NCBI GenBank assembly: GCA_045837725.1
Contig: JBEWZL010000062.1
Location: 27,764-91,763 of the forward strand
Source of the DNA: Vermamoeba vermiformis
Taxonomy: Eukaryota > Tubulinea > Echinamoebida
Length of the DNA: 64,000 nucleotides
Reading direction: 5' to 3'
In this document: positions 10,084 through 21,400 of the stretch, piece by piece
Numbering within the stretch: position 1 is the stretch's first letter
Layout: every line of letters begins with the position of its first letter
Notes under the pieces: generated by a model
Database searches by the model: none
The model's input: the letters and a program-made list of their open reading frames with translations, nothing else
Told to the model about the DNA's origin: nothing
Translations under genes and position numbers: made by a program

Positions 10084-13000
10084 ATGGACCAAGCAGTTAA
10101 ATTTCAGTTCCGTTGGGAAGGATCCGAACGAGCAGTAGAAGTCTCTTTCCACGCAACGTTTGGCGAGGTTAGAAAAGAAATTTCAAAAATAACGGGCTTG
10201 GAGCCAGCGTTTATAAAAATATTGTTGAAAGGAAAACACCCGAAAGATGACGTAAGTCTGGACATCCGATCCAAAAAAATTAATTTTTAAATTTCAGAAA
10301 AATCAGAATATTATTAAATTGATCGAAACCGATATCTACCAGTATATTCCCCTATTATCGATCGTCTTATATAATTGTGGATTATTTGAATATTAGAAAT
10401 TGAATTTTTTTTAAAATTTCCATAATTAGGTCTTCATCCAAGAATTCGGTGTCAAGTCCCCGCAAAAAATCATGGTGCTTGGAATGTCTGCCAGTGAAAT
10501 GGAGAAAGTTCTTCAAGAAGAAACAGCGGCAAAAGAGCGCAGGGAAATTGAAAGGATCGCGCAAGAATTAGAACGTCAAGAACAGGAAGCACGACAACGC
10601 GAAGAGGAAGAAAGAATGCGATTGGAAGATGAAGAGGTATGTACATGCATTTACGATTGTTTTATGCTGTATAAAAGCTTTCTCTGATCTGTCGTTCGTC
10701 GCGACCACGTGGTCAGCTGTTCGATTGTCTCACAATACAATTATATTTCCTTATATAGCATTGATTATTGATTATTGAAGGCTAAGATTTAAATTCGAGG
10801 CTAATTTTTTTGTTAACTACCTACAGAGACGAAGATTAGCGGAAGAGCGTCGAGCACAACGCGAACGAGAAATCGAAGAGAATAGAATGAATTATAGAAA
10901 CAACCTGCAACAGTCTCAAGAACGAGTATGTCACGCATTACGAGATCAGATCTGGTCTTTTTTATTAACCTTGCTTTCTTTTCTTAGACTGGCTCGGCTA
11001 CGTTCAAATTGAAGGCTTTTTCTTTTGCTTTTTCAAATCGAACGAATATTTCAGACAATAGCGACAAAATATTATTACCGCAGTCCATTCTCGATTTAAT
11101 CGGTAAGTTACAGACTACAAACCTAATAACATGAATATTAATTTGATCGCGTTATTAGAAACGAATAGAGTAGCATTTCCTATTACTTTGGAATTAAAGC
11201 CCATTAGCGAAAATAACAATAATTTGATGGATGTGGATGCGAGTGACGCGGATCAAGCGATGAGCGAGAACAGCAATACCGACGAACGTCTCGATGATAA
11301 CAAAGAAGGCCAAAATATATCAGATATGAACGATAATATGACAGTAGAACAACTGATAGCGAATAACAATAACACGAACACTGATCACTTGCAGATCCCG
11401 CACGTAACTCACGCATCGGTGCTTGACTTCACCGCACCTGAGAATACAGCCTACTTGCCATATAGAGTAAGTTAGTTTGACATATATCCGAATTAGGCTA
11501 ATTGAAACTTTGTGCAGATGTTGAAAAAGTTGGGTATCGATGAAGGCGTTGAAATTGATTTCAAAACAGTCTCACTGCCTAAAGCTGAATTCGCAAAGCT
11601 GCAACCGCATAATATGAAGTGGATTGAAATTCCTGAAGTCGAACGGAGGTCAATGTAAGTCTATTTAATGCAGTTTTTATAACTCAATCCTTGGATCCGA
11701 AATCATGACCAGAAAAATATTTGCAATGATTGACTTTTTGACTTGTAACGTACCGAGTTTAACAAAGCGGTCCTGCTAACTGATGTATTTTTTAGTTTGG
11801 AGAATCATCTGCGCACATACCAAACACTGACAGTGAACGATGTGATTGGCGTTGAATACGACAATTTCACGTACGAATTTGACGTGATTGAATTGAAGCC
11901 TCAGAATGCCGTGTCAATTTTGGATAGCGACGTAACGGTGGATATCTTGGAGCCATTAGAACTGCAAAAGATTGTCCATACTGAGCTGAAATTCGAAGAA
12001 ACAAAGCAAATTAATCTAACCAAAGGACAATCTTCGTACTTCCAAGGTAAGTCCCGGATCCAGAAAATTTATCAATTTTGTTCTTTCCCTCGAATCGCCT
12101 TCAATTAACTTTGATTCTTATAGTTAATGTCACCGATCCATATACTAGTCTTAATATCAAGTTATCGTTTGAAGAAGGCACAGCGGAATTTTACATCTCA
12201 ACGCTGAGAAAATACCCGACAAAGACGAGTTATCAATGGACCTCGGAACAAAATTACAATGCATCGAATCCGAGCACAGCGAAGGCTGTGTTTAGTCCTA
12301 TTGATGGATCGAAATCGATTGTTATTGACCAGAATGATACCTCGTTTCAAGTTGGCATGTATTTTATTGGCGTGCATTGTTCCATGGCCGAATCATGCAA
12401 AGCCTCATTGACTGTCAAAAACGGTACGCGGCGATCACTTTGTTATAATACTATGTTTACTAACGATACTACTATTATAGCCAAAGCACAGCAGTCACTC
12501 GGATCCACGGATGCAGCACCTTCAGCGGACACGACGCAATGCCCGCATTGCTTGAAGTTCGTGTCTAAAGCTAGCTTTTTAATGCACTCGGCTCAATGTG
12601 CGCGAAGAAATTACGTGTGTGACATTTGTAAACAAGTAATTCCAATTGCAGACAAGCAAAAACATCAACAAGTAGCGCACTCGAAGGTACGTCACTTTGA
12701 GACATTACGATAACACTCGAACGGACATTAATGAACTATGACTTATATAGATTAAGTGTGAGTGTGGTTATGAAGGTGAGCCCGAGCTGATTCAACTGCA
12801 CAAGCAATACGAATGTAAATATAGACCTTACAAGTGCCCCTATTGCGAGGTCACCATCACCTGGAACGATCGAGCCTCTCACTTGAAACTGTGCGGAAGG
12901 TAAGCCAATATGCCTTTTATAAACCATAATGATGATTTGAAAGCGAAACTTGCTCTCAGCAATGTTTAAGTTTAAGATCCGAATCTAATCCATTTACTTC

Positions 13001-13204
13001 AGCCGAACAACACAGTGTCCCTATTGCAGCAAAAATGTGAAATATAGTGGTAAGTGCTTACAATTATTTATAATAGTCTTGCGTGCGGTACTAAACCGAT
13101 GTCGTGTTCAAGATTTGCAAGTTCATCAAGCGGCAAACCATCCTGAATTTTTTCCAGAAGCAGCTCAAGAGAACGGAGACAGCAATTCCGCGATGACTAA
13201 CTAA
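10084..13204 (+). CDS. Ubiquitin-like / UFD1-domain / zinc-finger protein
   Basis: ATG 10084 begins a ubiquitin-like domain (VKFQFRWEGSERAVEVSF ... LLKGKHPKDD, then VFIQEFGVKSPQKIMVLGMS). A Glu/Arg-rich helix of about 90 residues follows. A UFD1-type beta-barrel is next (KILLPQSILDLI, ASVLDFTAPENTAYLPYRML, LENHLRTYQTLTVNDVIGVE, YEFDVIELKPQNAVSIL). An immunoglobulin-like stretch (nt about 12123-12424) leads to Cys/His fingers of TRAF/XAF1 type (CPHCLKFVSKASFLMHSAQC, CDICKQVIPIADKQKHQQVAH, CPYCEVTITWNDRASHLKLC, CPYCSKNVKYS). UFD1 plus zinc fingers is the layout of the plant PRLI-interacting factor K group; a ubiquitin/Cdc48 adaptor role is inferred. Intron 1 is 10252-10429. An in-frame GTG at 10015 is not needed. 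Stop 13202-13204. Confidence 0.88.
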
Positions 13205-13523
13205 TGTATATAATGCGAATATAAATCGGATCTAACTCCCTCTAAGGCAAGAAAAATTACATCAAAATTGCGTGATCCCTTCCGAACGGTGGACAGCAGT
13301 GCTGACTCGATTCAATATGCTAAAGATTTGATACAGTCGCACGATATACCTTACAATCTAGCAATCGTACGCGAAAAGTCGCACTTCTTTTTGGTGAATC
13401 TCTCGAGCTTTTCCTGACAGATCGAAAACCTTAAAACCAGCCTGCTTGCTATCGGCATTTTTCAATACCATTTTCAACACTACACCACTTCCCTCTATTT
13501 TTTTTATTACTACTACGATCATA
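13205..13523. other. Short intergenic gap
   Basis: About 320 bases between the UFD1-like gene and the small membrane-protein gene. It contains no convincing gene, tRNA or repeat. The terminator of the left gene and promoter of the right gene must share it. Confidence 0.4.
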
Positions 13524-13871
13524 ATGTTAGCAACTTTGATCCACCTCGGCGTGTGGCTCGGATTGGCCGCGACTGCTTCGTTCATCGCTAGCAAATATAT
13601 CCTCAAGACTGCTATCCAATCACCCTTATGGCTGGCTCTCGGAGTTTTGGGCTCGCTCTTCGGATCTTTCTTCGGCAAGCTTTTCGGATACACCACTGCC
13701 GCTGCATCGTACTTCAGCTTGGGCTTCTTAGTCTTTGGATTCCTCGGTGCACTTAGCTTTATTGTTTTGTACAACAAAGTCCTCGCCAATCCAAAGGCCC
13801 ACCGAAGAATCGAATCTGCTGCCCAAACAACTCGCTCGAACATCAACGAAGTGAGCGCCAGAATGAAATAA
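13524..13871 (+). CDS. Small three-pass membrane protein, unknown family
   Basis: An intronless frame starts at ATG 13524 (MLATLIHLGVWLGLAATASF) and gives 115 residues. Three hydrophobic segments are visible: residues about 3-20, about 32-52 with a Gly/Phe zipper (GVLGSLFGSFFGKLFG), and about 60-80. A short cytosol-like tail with charged residues ends in NEVSARMK. The Gly-xxx-Gly spacing suggests tight helix packing. The frame can be extended 5' to TTG 13446, but ATG 13524 is a normal start. AATAAA-like sequence lies just after the stop (13877). No family recognised. Confidence 0.62.
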   Translation: MLATLIHLGVWLGLAATASFIASKYILKTAIQSPLWLALGVLGSLFGSFFGKLFGYTTAAASYFSLGFLVFGFLGALSFIVLYNKVLANPKAHRRIESAAQTTRSNINEVSARMK

Positions 13872-14666
13872 TTTGTTAATAAATTTGTCTTTTTCTTACT
13901 CTATTGACCCTTCATCTGGTTCACCAGCATAAAATGCAGCGAGATTTTAATCTCACGAAATTTAAATTTAAATCGAAATTATTTCTGCCAGTTTATACTC
14001 GTGCTCCCTTTAGTATTACCTGTAATTAATTGCTTTGCGTATTTTTTCGGTTGGATAAAAGGTTTCGAACGCATCCGTTACTTCACTGCCGGATCTTGCA
14101 ACGTCCGTTAGACGTTAATTCGAAAACCATAACACACTGCTATGAGACTTCATTTTAAATGTGTTGCTTACGATGAAGACTTTGTGCAACTCCCACATTT
14201 TATTTTTAGTCTTTTTGGCGGCTCGTCAATTCTCGCTTCCGACCACTTTCGTTATTGGGTGCTCTAATGTCAATCGATGTGTTTACGTCGCTCCCGCCTC
14301 TCCGATCTACAAGGCTGTGGGTCGGGGGGGTTTTGAGTCTAGTTCGTTGTTCAAATCCGCTTTGCTGGTTAGTTTGAACTAAGCCATGAGGAGTCACATG
14401 CGCGGCTCCTCGTAGTTGAACTAGTCTCAGCTTTATTCGCTAATAGTAAGTGGAGTGACACGATTGACGGAAACTAAATCATCACTACTCAGAATTCGTT
14501 TCTGTCGGTCTTAAACGTCATTTCGACTCAATCACCCTTTCTTTTTTTGTTTCCATCGAAATGGTTTACTGAGATACTACTCCAGCACAGTCCTTTGCGT
14601 CAAAAGCAGAGTAAGAAGCAGTAAGACTTAAAACGAAAGACTTTATTTTAGTCAAAAGCCAACTAA
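13872..14666. other. Intergenic region between membrane protein and NTPase-nuclease gene
   Basis: About 795 bases with no multi-exon gene recognised. A 69-codon frame from ATG 14173 has a hydrophobic start (NSHILFLVFLAARQF) but no other support. A G-tract (ggggggg near 14325) is notable. From about 13.9 to 18.0 kb GATC-centred motifs become rare compared with flanking DNA. Confidence 0.35.
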
Positions 14667-17196
14667 CTATTCTGGTCTATTGCTGTCAAACCCAATTTGA
14701 GTGATGAGTGAAATCCAAGGAGAGGTACCAAAGCTGAGTCCATCATGAGCAATTATGCACATCTTGTCATTGATGTCTTCCTCTGAATACTTGTAATGTC
14801 TATTTGACACCACCACAAGCAGATGTTCAAAATTTGGTAGTGCTGCTGCAAGTTTGGTAAGCTTGTCTTTGAGGCTATCTACCTCAGGCTTTGATAAAGA
14901 GCCAGTCCCTGACTTCTGTGCCAAGTGCTTAGCATCAAGCCAAACAATAACTTGTTGCTTTGTGTCATAATTGAACAACTGCAAGTGGCCATCAAACACA
15001 TTGTTAGCACCGAAGTAAATGCCACGATGAGTTAAGTCCGTAAATTTAACTGTTTGCTTGCTTGCTAATAAAACCTAGTCATTGAGTTAGTGAGTGCTGA
15101 ATAACAATAACATGCATACCTGGTCTGTTGCAGTGTTTGGAGTCTTGGCCCACTCACCCAATGGATTAGCAGAAGCAACACTCAGCACCTTGGTCTCAAC
15201 AGCAAACTTCAGTTCTTTAAAGGCAGGTAGACAGTATCCTCCAAAGAAGAAGTGTTTGGCAGGGATGTAGTCCACTTGTGAAGTGAAATTGAACATATTC
15301 CAACGAAAAACAAATTGGCACACAATTAGCTCTTCAAACTTGTATGCATTCACAAAGAAATCAGAGGTAAGCTTGTTCGCTTGATGGACAAGTTCCCAAT
15401 AAACTGTAAGCATAATAACCATTATTAATGCTTGTAATTGTACTATTAAGATTTTGTACCATTTTGTGGAAGCTCCTTTCCATTAGGAAACTGCTGATCT
15501 TGTGGATTTGAAATACTCAATACACTCTTGGCAATAACCATTGGAGTGTCTAAGATGATTGAACTATTGCCTGCTGGAAACCATTTCTCACCATTGGAAG
15601 GGCCTCGAAGAGATGCATATCCAGACTGTTCAGCCTTTTCAGCTGTCCATATCTCAATGTCATCGAGGGTGTGAGACTTCAGTTGCCAAGCCACAGGACT
15701 ATTTCGAGCCGTAACTGAATAACCTGCTACTGAGAGCAATAATGGCCAAACAAATGGACCATTAGCTAGTCTGATTCTGTATCGTCGGTCTACACAACGA
15801 ATTAACGTGTCAAATGCCTTTCCAGGATCATATTCAGCAGGAGTCATCTGTGAAGCTACATCTGTGCAAAAAATCTCCAAAAGGCGAGGGTTACCACCAA
15901 GTGGCGATAACAATCTATCCAAATCTGGAACATTTGACCATGCATCTCCCAATTCACTCTTGACAATGGCTCTGGCTGATTTGATGGATAGACGGCACAT
16001 ACAATAGTCAGGAAATGCACCATCTGTTGGATGGGGAAACAAGTAGTTGTGATGCAAGCCAATGCCAACAAAGCTGCCAAAAATGAACAATTTTGAGAGC
16101 AAGGCACGACTAGTTGTCATGAACACACGTGCAATTGCAAGACTAAGTGGTTCCAATGCAGTTGAAGCATTGCCTGATTTAGCACTGCCTCCATAGGGAA
16201 CATCTATCAGCCTCAGTGGTTGAAACTCGTCATTGGCCATGTAAAGCATTGTAAATCTTTCACTTGCTGGTTTTGCTTCATTCTCTGCTACGATTGCTCT
16301 TGCCACCTTCTCAAAATGAAATTGTTGTTGTGCTGGCTCTGGTAAGGCTGCAATTATGGTCCTAATTCGGTCAAAGTCGTAACTTTTGAACCAAAACTTT
16401 GCTGCCAATCTAGTGCCAAGCACCAACGATGCTGGCCATCTTTCTTCGATGTCTCTCTTGTATGCATATCCACCGCTCCACCAATCGACCGTAAGGATGG
16501 CAGGATTACGCAACTTTTCTAACAATAGATCTTTGTTTGGATGCTGGCTCTTATTTGCAGCCTCTCGCATTAGTCCAATTAACTCCATCGATATCCTCGT
16601 CTTGCCTGCTCCGGACATGCCATAAAATTGTACACCGTTGACGACGAGCTTGTCGCCGAACGGCTTCCCAATAGTTCTGGTCAATAACTGCTGGACCAAA
16701 TCTTGCACGCTTTGTTGCTGGTCTTCGGGTACGTACTCGAACTTAATATGCGCCATAGGCTTGTCCCCGATAACGTCGCTCTTGCGCAATAGTGACGATA
16801 AAATCTCCTTTGAATTTAGTCGGACTGAAGACGAACTGTCGCCAATCCTATAACAAAACATTAAATCGCGTTCGTGAAGCCACTCGAACATTTATTTACG
16901 TGGGCCAACCAAATAACCTGGGTTATTTGCAGATAAACAAACAAAAAGTAATTGCTTGAATAGGCCTATCGAAATCAAAACAATATTTACCTTTTTGTGG
17001 AGACCTTGTTGGAAGTTTTCCGATATTTTTTTGGTTTAGACGGGATTCGTTTGTGTTTTCCCAAAGGACCCAATTTTGAACGCGCTTGAACAACTTTTGA
17101 GGAGTGTAAGCAGCGTACTATTTCAATTAATTAATTATTAGTATGCATATATTCGTTTATAACTTGCATACCGAAGTACGAATAAGATCCTGGCAT
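14667..17196 (-). CDS. Crinkler/RHS-type P-loop NTPase with C-terminal REase-fold domain
   Basis: Spliced start MPGSYSYFVRCLHSSK (ATG 17194-17196) gives a basic, nuclear-signal-like N-terminus (KHKRIPSKPKKYRKTSNK). The large exon 15446-16850 follows, then two C-terminal exons. The protein of about 720 residues has a Walker A loop (FYGMSGAGKTRISME), a probable Walker B strand (PAILTVDWWSG) and a long ATPase-like body (LSPLGGNPRLLEIFCTDVAS). A restriction-endonuclease-like end holds LKFAVETK and QVIVWLDAKHLAQ, which fit E/D-x-K catalytic positions. NTPase plus REase is the architecture described for Crinkler and trypanosome RHS families. Members are linked to host-directed effectors, selfish elements or conflict between genomes. 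It looks whole. Family assignment rests on architecture and motifs, not on a search. Confidence 0.68.
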
Positions 17197-18455
17197 CGTT
17201 CCGCCAACACCAGATGAGATGAGCTGTCGAAACATATTGTCCTTTGTTTACGTTGCTTGCATGCAACGAACACTTGTGCTCGCGTTGTGCTGGTTAGAAT
17301 AATTGAAATTATGAGCTTGCATTCAGGCGTGCTTCGGTTTGTGCCAGCCACAAATCTGCTCCTTTCAAAAATACTTTGAGCGACAAGTGGTTCAACTATT
17401 TGGAGTCCAATAGTACGTAACCGACATCTAGTATCATATATTAGTACCGGTATACCATTAGGCAAATACCAGCTGCTGCAGTGCCCTCCTCGTTCACGTG
17501 TGCACGGGATCATCGAACAGCCTTTCCTTACCTATACCAGCACACTGTGCAAACGATTTAAATGACGTTCATGACAAAATAGATCGACCCGAAGCGCCGC
17601 AAGGTGAGCATCAGTTACAAGCGAGATCTGTCGCAGCAGACAATCATGCTATCAAGGTCGACCAATAGGAAGGGTATTAGCCTCGAGAAACTAGCAGGAA
17701 TTAGCATTTTGTTTGAACCAACTCATAGTGTACGATAATTTGTTATTTAGAAACAAAGTAAATAGTTGGAAGACTGCCAGGAGCAACGGTAACTTCAGAT
17801 TTGAATCTCACAAAGACAGTGAGCCAAAATTATGACGATCACGCCATTAATTGTAAAAAATAATTATGAGACTTAGGCACGTTGGCCGTATTAAAAGAAG
17901 ACAAAGGAGGCAAGTTCACGTGAGCTTACATAGGTTTGGCTGCTGTAGTCTTCTGTGGCGTTCCACTCGGCAAATCTTTAATATCTAGCTGAACGCAAGT
18001 GCAATATTACTGACATTGAGTGTACGTGTCTGCAGGGACAAGAAAAGAGACGCATTTGGTTGAACGAAGAGATGCGGACAACAGTTGCTGCAATGTTCCG
18101 TAGGTCACCCCTTATGTTCATCATCAAGTGTATTACGAAAGCGAATACAACTGCAGGACACGCAGAAACGTAGTTCTCGAAAAGCAGAAAAGGCGAAAAC
18201 CTTTCTTTTGCGTGGTTTTAGGAAAACCGCAAGAAAAAGTCGACAAAACCAGGAAAAATCCCATAAATAACCCAGAGCGGAGCCAACTTTTTAACCGGAT
18301 TTGTCTTGGTTATTTCCATTCTCCCTTATTTGTCACTGACAAACAACAGCATTTCTCGTACTATTTTTTATCTTAGTACCCTTGTATATATTACCACACC
18401 TTTTGCGCTGAGGTCACAATTTTGTATTTTTATTGATCCTATGAGCAATTGAGAG
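17197..18455. other. Divergent spacer upstream of Nup98-96
   Basis: About 1.26 kb between the divergent starts of the NTPase-nuclease gene and Nup98-96. A 118-codon reverse frame (17157-17513) and short forward frames near 18085-18376 carry no recognisable domain. Base use in the left part resembles the NTPase-nuclease gene more than ordinary local intergenic DNA, which is less GC-rich. A possible remnant of the same inserted segment, but no terminal repeats were found. Confidence 0.35.
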
Positions 18456-21400
18456 ATGAGCTTTACTACACCTTTCTCGTTCGGTTCTCCTGCTCCGTCT
18501 GCGTTCGGTGCGACTACTCCGCAACCCTCTGCATTCGGTGGTAGCACGTTCGGCGGAACAAGCACTACAGGTAAGCGCAGGCTTGTTACCACGCGTCGAT
18601 CAAGATTAGAACCTAACACTGAGAATGATACAGGCTTTGGAACTACAGGAGGTACCTCTTTTGGCACTACACCTCAATCAACATTCCCAAGCACATCATT
18701 CGGAGGCACGACTAGTACTGCAGGAGGATTCGGCTTTGGTCAGCCAACCACTGGAACCAGTACTTTTGGAAGTACAACCCCATCAACTACAGGATTTGGT
18801 TTTGGTATGTAAAATGCATAGCTTGGTATTATTAATTGTTTTTTTATATTTTTTGGGACGTAATTACAAATTTTTTATTTACCGTTTCGGCGCGATCGTG
18901 CTCTTTTAACATTTTATTTCGTTTAATTTGCATAATTTGTAGTATTATGTGCTATATATGAGCAATAGTATTTTATTTTAAATTTTAAACCTCAAGGAAG
19001 TGTCTAATAATTTATTTTTTTAGGATCGACAGCTTCTCCTTCCCCTTTCGGCGCAACAACACAACAACCCGCCTCATCTTCAGTATTCGGATCAACCACA
19101 CAGAGCCCCTTTGGCGCCCCTACTACAGCAACAACAGGAGGCATGTTTGGGACTACAACCCCAGCTAATCCCTTTGGCACAACGCCAAGCACTACGACAT
19201 TTGGAGCTACGACTCCTTCAACTACAGGTACGAGCTTTGGATTTGGTGGCACTACTAGCTTTGGTGGTACCACTGGAACTACGACCTCTGCTTTTGGCGC
19301 TCCAGCGACTCAATCTGCGTTTGGATCGACCACAGCCTTTGGTGCTCCTTCAACCGGATTTGCAGGTAGCCAGACTGGCACTGCAGTAGCTAAATATGCT
19401 GAAACGGCTATTAACGAGAATAACCAAATGGTTAAGTTCTTGACAATTACCGCCATGGAGCAATATAAAAACAAATCTCTGGAAGAGCTTCGATGGGAAG
19501 ATTATCAAAGAGTTAAAAGCGGAGGAGGTTCGTTACGTTCAAGTCTTTTAATAATTAATTATTAGAATTTATTTTGATTTTTTTTCGACACGAGAAATTT
19601 ATCAGCTTTTTCTATTCTTTTCGCTATTACGTCTTTGATTTTGGCACGATTACTAACTTATTAATAATATAGCTCAATTTGGCACTGCAACAACAGGAGC
19701 CACTACAACTTTTGGTGCTACTACACCTTCCACTACCGGATTTGGAGGCTTCGGAACTACACCGACCACTGCCGCACCTGCTACATCATTTAGCTTCGGC
19801 TCTAGCGCCCCCACAACATCAGCTTTTGGCACTACGCCAACATCACAACCTAGCACCACATTTGGCACGTCATTCGGAACAACTCCGAGCGCCACAACCG
19901 CCACATCACCATTCTCCTTCGGTGGTACTACGGGCACTACAGGCACTTCACTTGGAGGCACTACCTTTGGAGCCACAACAGGCACGACGGGAACCTCTCC
20001 ATTTTCATTTGGTGGCACCACTGGTACTACCGGCGCTACTTCAACTCCAAGCGCATTCTCATTTGGTGGCACTTCAAGCACACCTTCTACTTCACAGCCC
20101 TCGGCCTTCTCATTCGGAGGTACTTCGGGCACAACGGGAACTTCACAACCTGCTACTGGCTCATCGCCGTTCTCGTTCGGAGGTACTACCGGTACTTCTA
20201 GCTCAGCTCCGAGCACCTTCTCTTTTGGCAACACAGGTGGCACTTCACAGCCCTCTGGTTCATCTCCATTTTCATTTGGAGGCACCTCTTCGACACCATC
20301 GACTGGCAGTTCGACCTTCTCATTTGGCAATACTGGCAGCTCGACTGGTGCTAATATGTTTTCGACCGGACAAACTGGTGGTACTACCCCTGGCTTTGGT
20401 ACCTCAAGCTTTAGCTTTGGTGGCACTTCAACGCCCTCTACCACTGGTAGCTCAAACTTGTTTGGCTTCGGTGGCACTACCGGCACAACTACGCCATCCA
20501 CTGGATCTGGCATGTTCAACTTTGGAGGCACCTCCGGCACCCCTCAAACTGGTGCCACGAGCTCTTCCTTGTTTGGAAGCACCGGATTTGGAGCTCAAAC
20601 TACAACTCAAGCCAATGTTCAAATCCCTATGCCGAGCATTAATTCCACTCCTTTCGGTCCTCCACCACTTGTCATTCCTAACCCTGGTAACGTCAACAAT
20701 AGCACGACTGCTACTACTCAACCACCAATGACACCTGTCGGCGCCGTCAAGACGACGCGCATTGCCGTTACTCCTCACTACAAGATGACCCCTAGATCCG
20801 CTACCAAGTTGAAGCCAAGAGGTTTCACTGGTAAATTATTGACACCTGAAAGCGAAGTCTCTTCATCCATGGAGGCTCGTGAGGCCGATCAACTCTTCGT
20901 GCCTCGTCAAAGCATCAAAAAGCTTGACATAGAATCTTCAACTGTCGACGAGTCTCCTCTCTTTAACCGAGAGAAGCGAGCTCAGTTGATTTCTGGTGTC
21001 GCCAAGCCTGAAGACAGTGTTTCTGGCCGCCGTGTTGAGGACACAAGCCGATCGATTGATTCTTTGGCCACTCCTCAACGTACTCCGAGATTGCCCGACA
21101 CTTCCTTCGTCACCTCAACTCCCTCTAACCAAGCAAGAGGCCGCCCATCAATTGACTTGGAGCAATCTAACTTGAACTTCTCCGTCGACAGCGGCGTTCA
21201 AGCTTCAACCCCTGCTCGTGCCACTACTGAAGGCACTCCTGTCAAGGCCTCTGACCTGCCGAAGATCTCCAAGCCTGGCTACTACAGCAACCCCTCGCTC
21301 GCTGAAATGCGTGCCTCTAGTCTCGAGGCTTTGCGAGCGGTGAAGGACTTTACTGTCGGTTGCGAAGGTGTCGGAAGCGTTCGTTTCTTGGGCGAGACTG

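Noticed and set aside
11655-11797. Possible snoRNA in the UFD1-gene intron (AATGATTG ... CTGATG)
   Set aside because: C box too degenerate and no closing stem.
13358-13846. 162-codon reverse frame opposite the small membrane protein
   Set aside because: No domain; the forward frame has cleaner membrane segments and a proper ATG.
14340-14372. B-box-like gttcaaatcc suggesting a tRNA
   Set aside because: T-stem pairs fail and no A box lies at the right distance.
17157-17513. 118-codon reverse frame upstream of the NTPase-nuclease gene
   Set aside because: Wrong phase for the downstream exon; ATG 17194-17196 gives the frame that joins correctly.
19674-20540. Pro/Val-rich reverse frame of 288 codons
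   Set aside because: Shadow of the Nup98 FG repeats.
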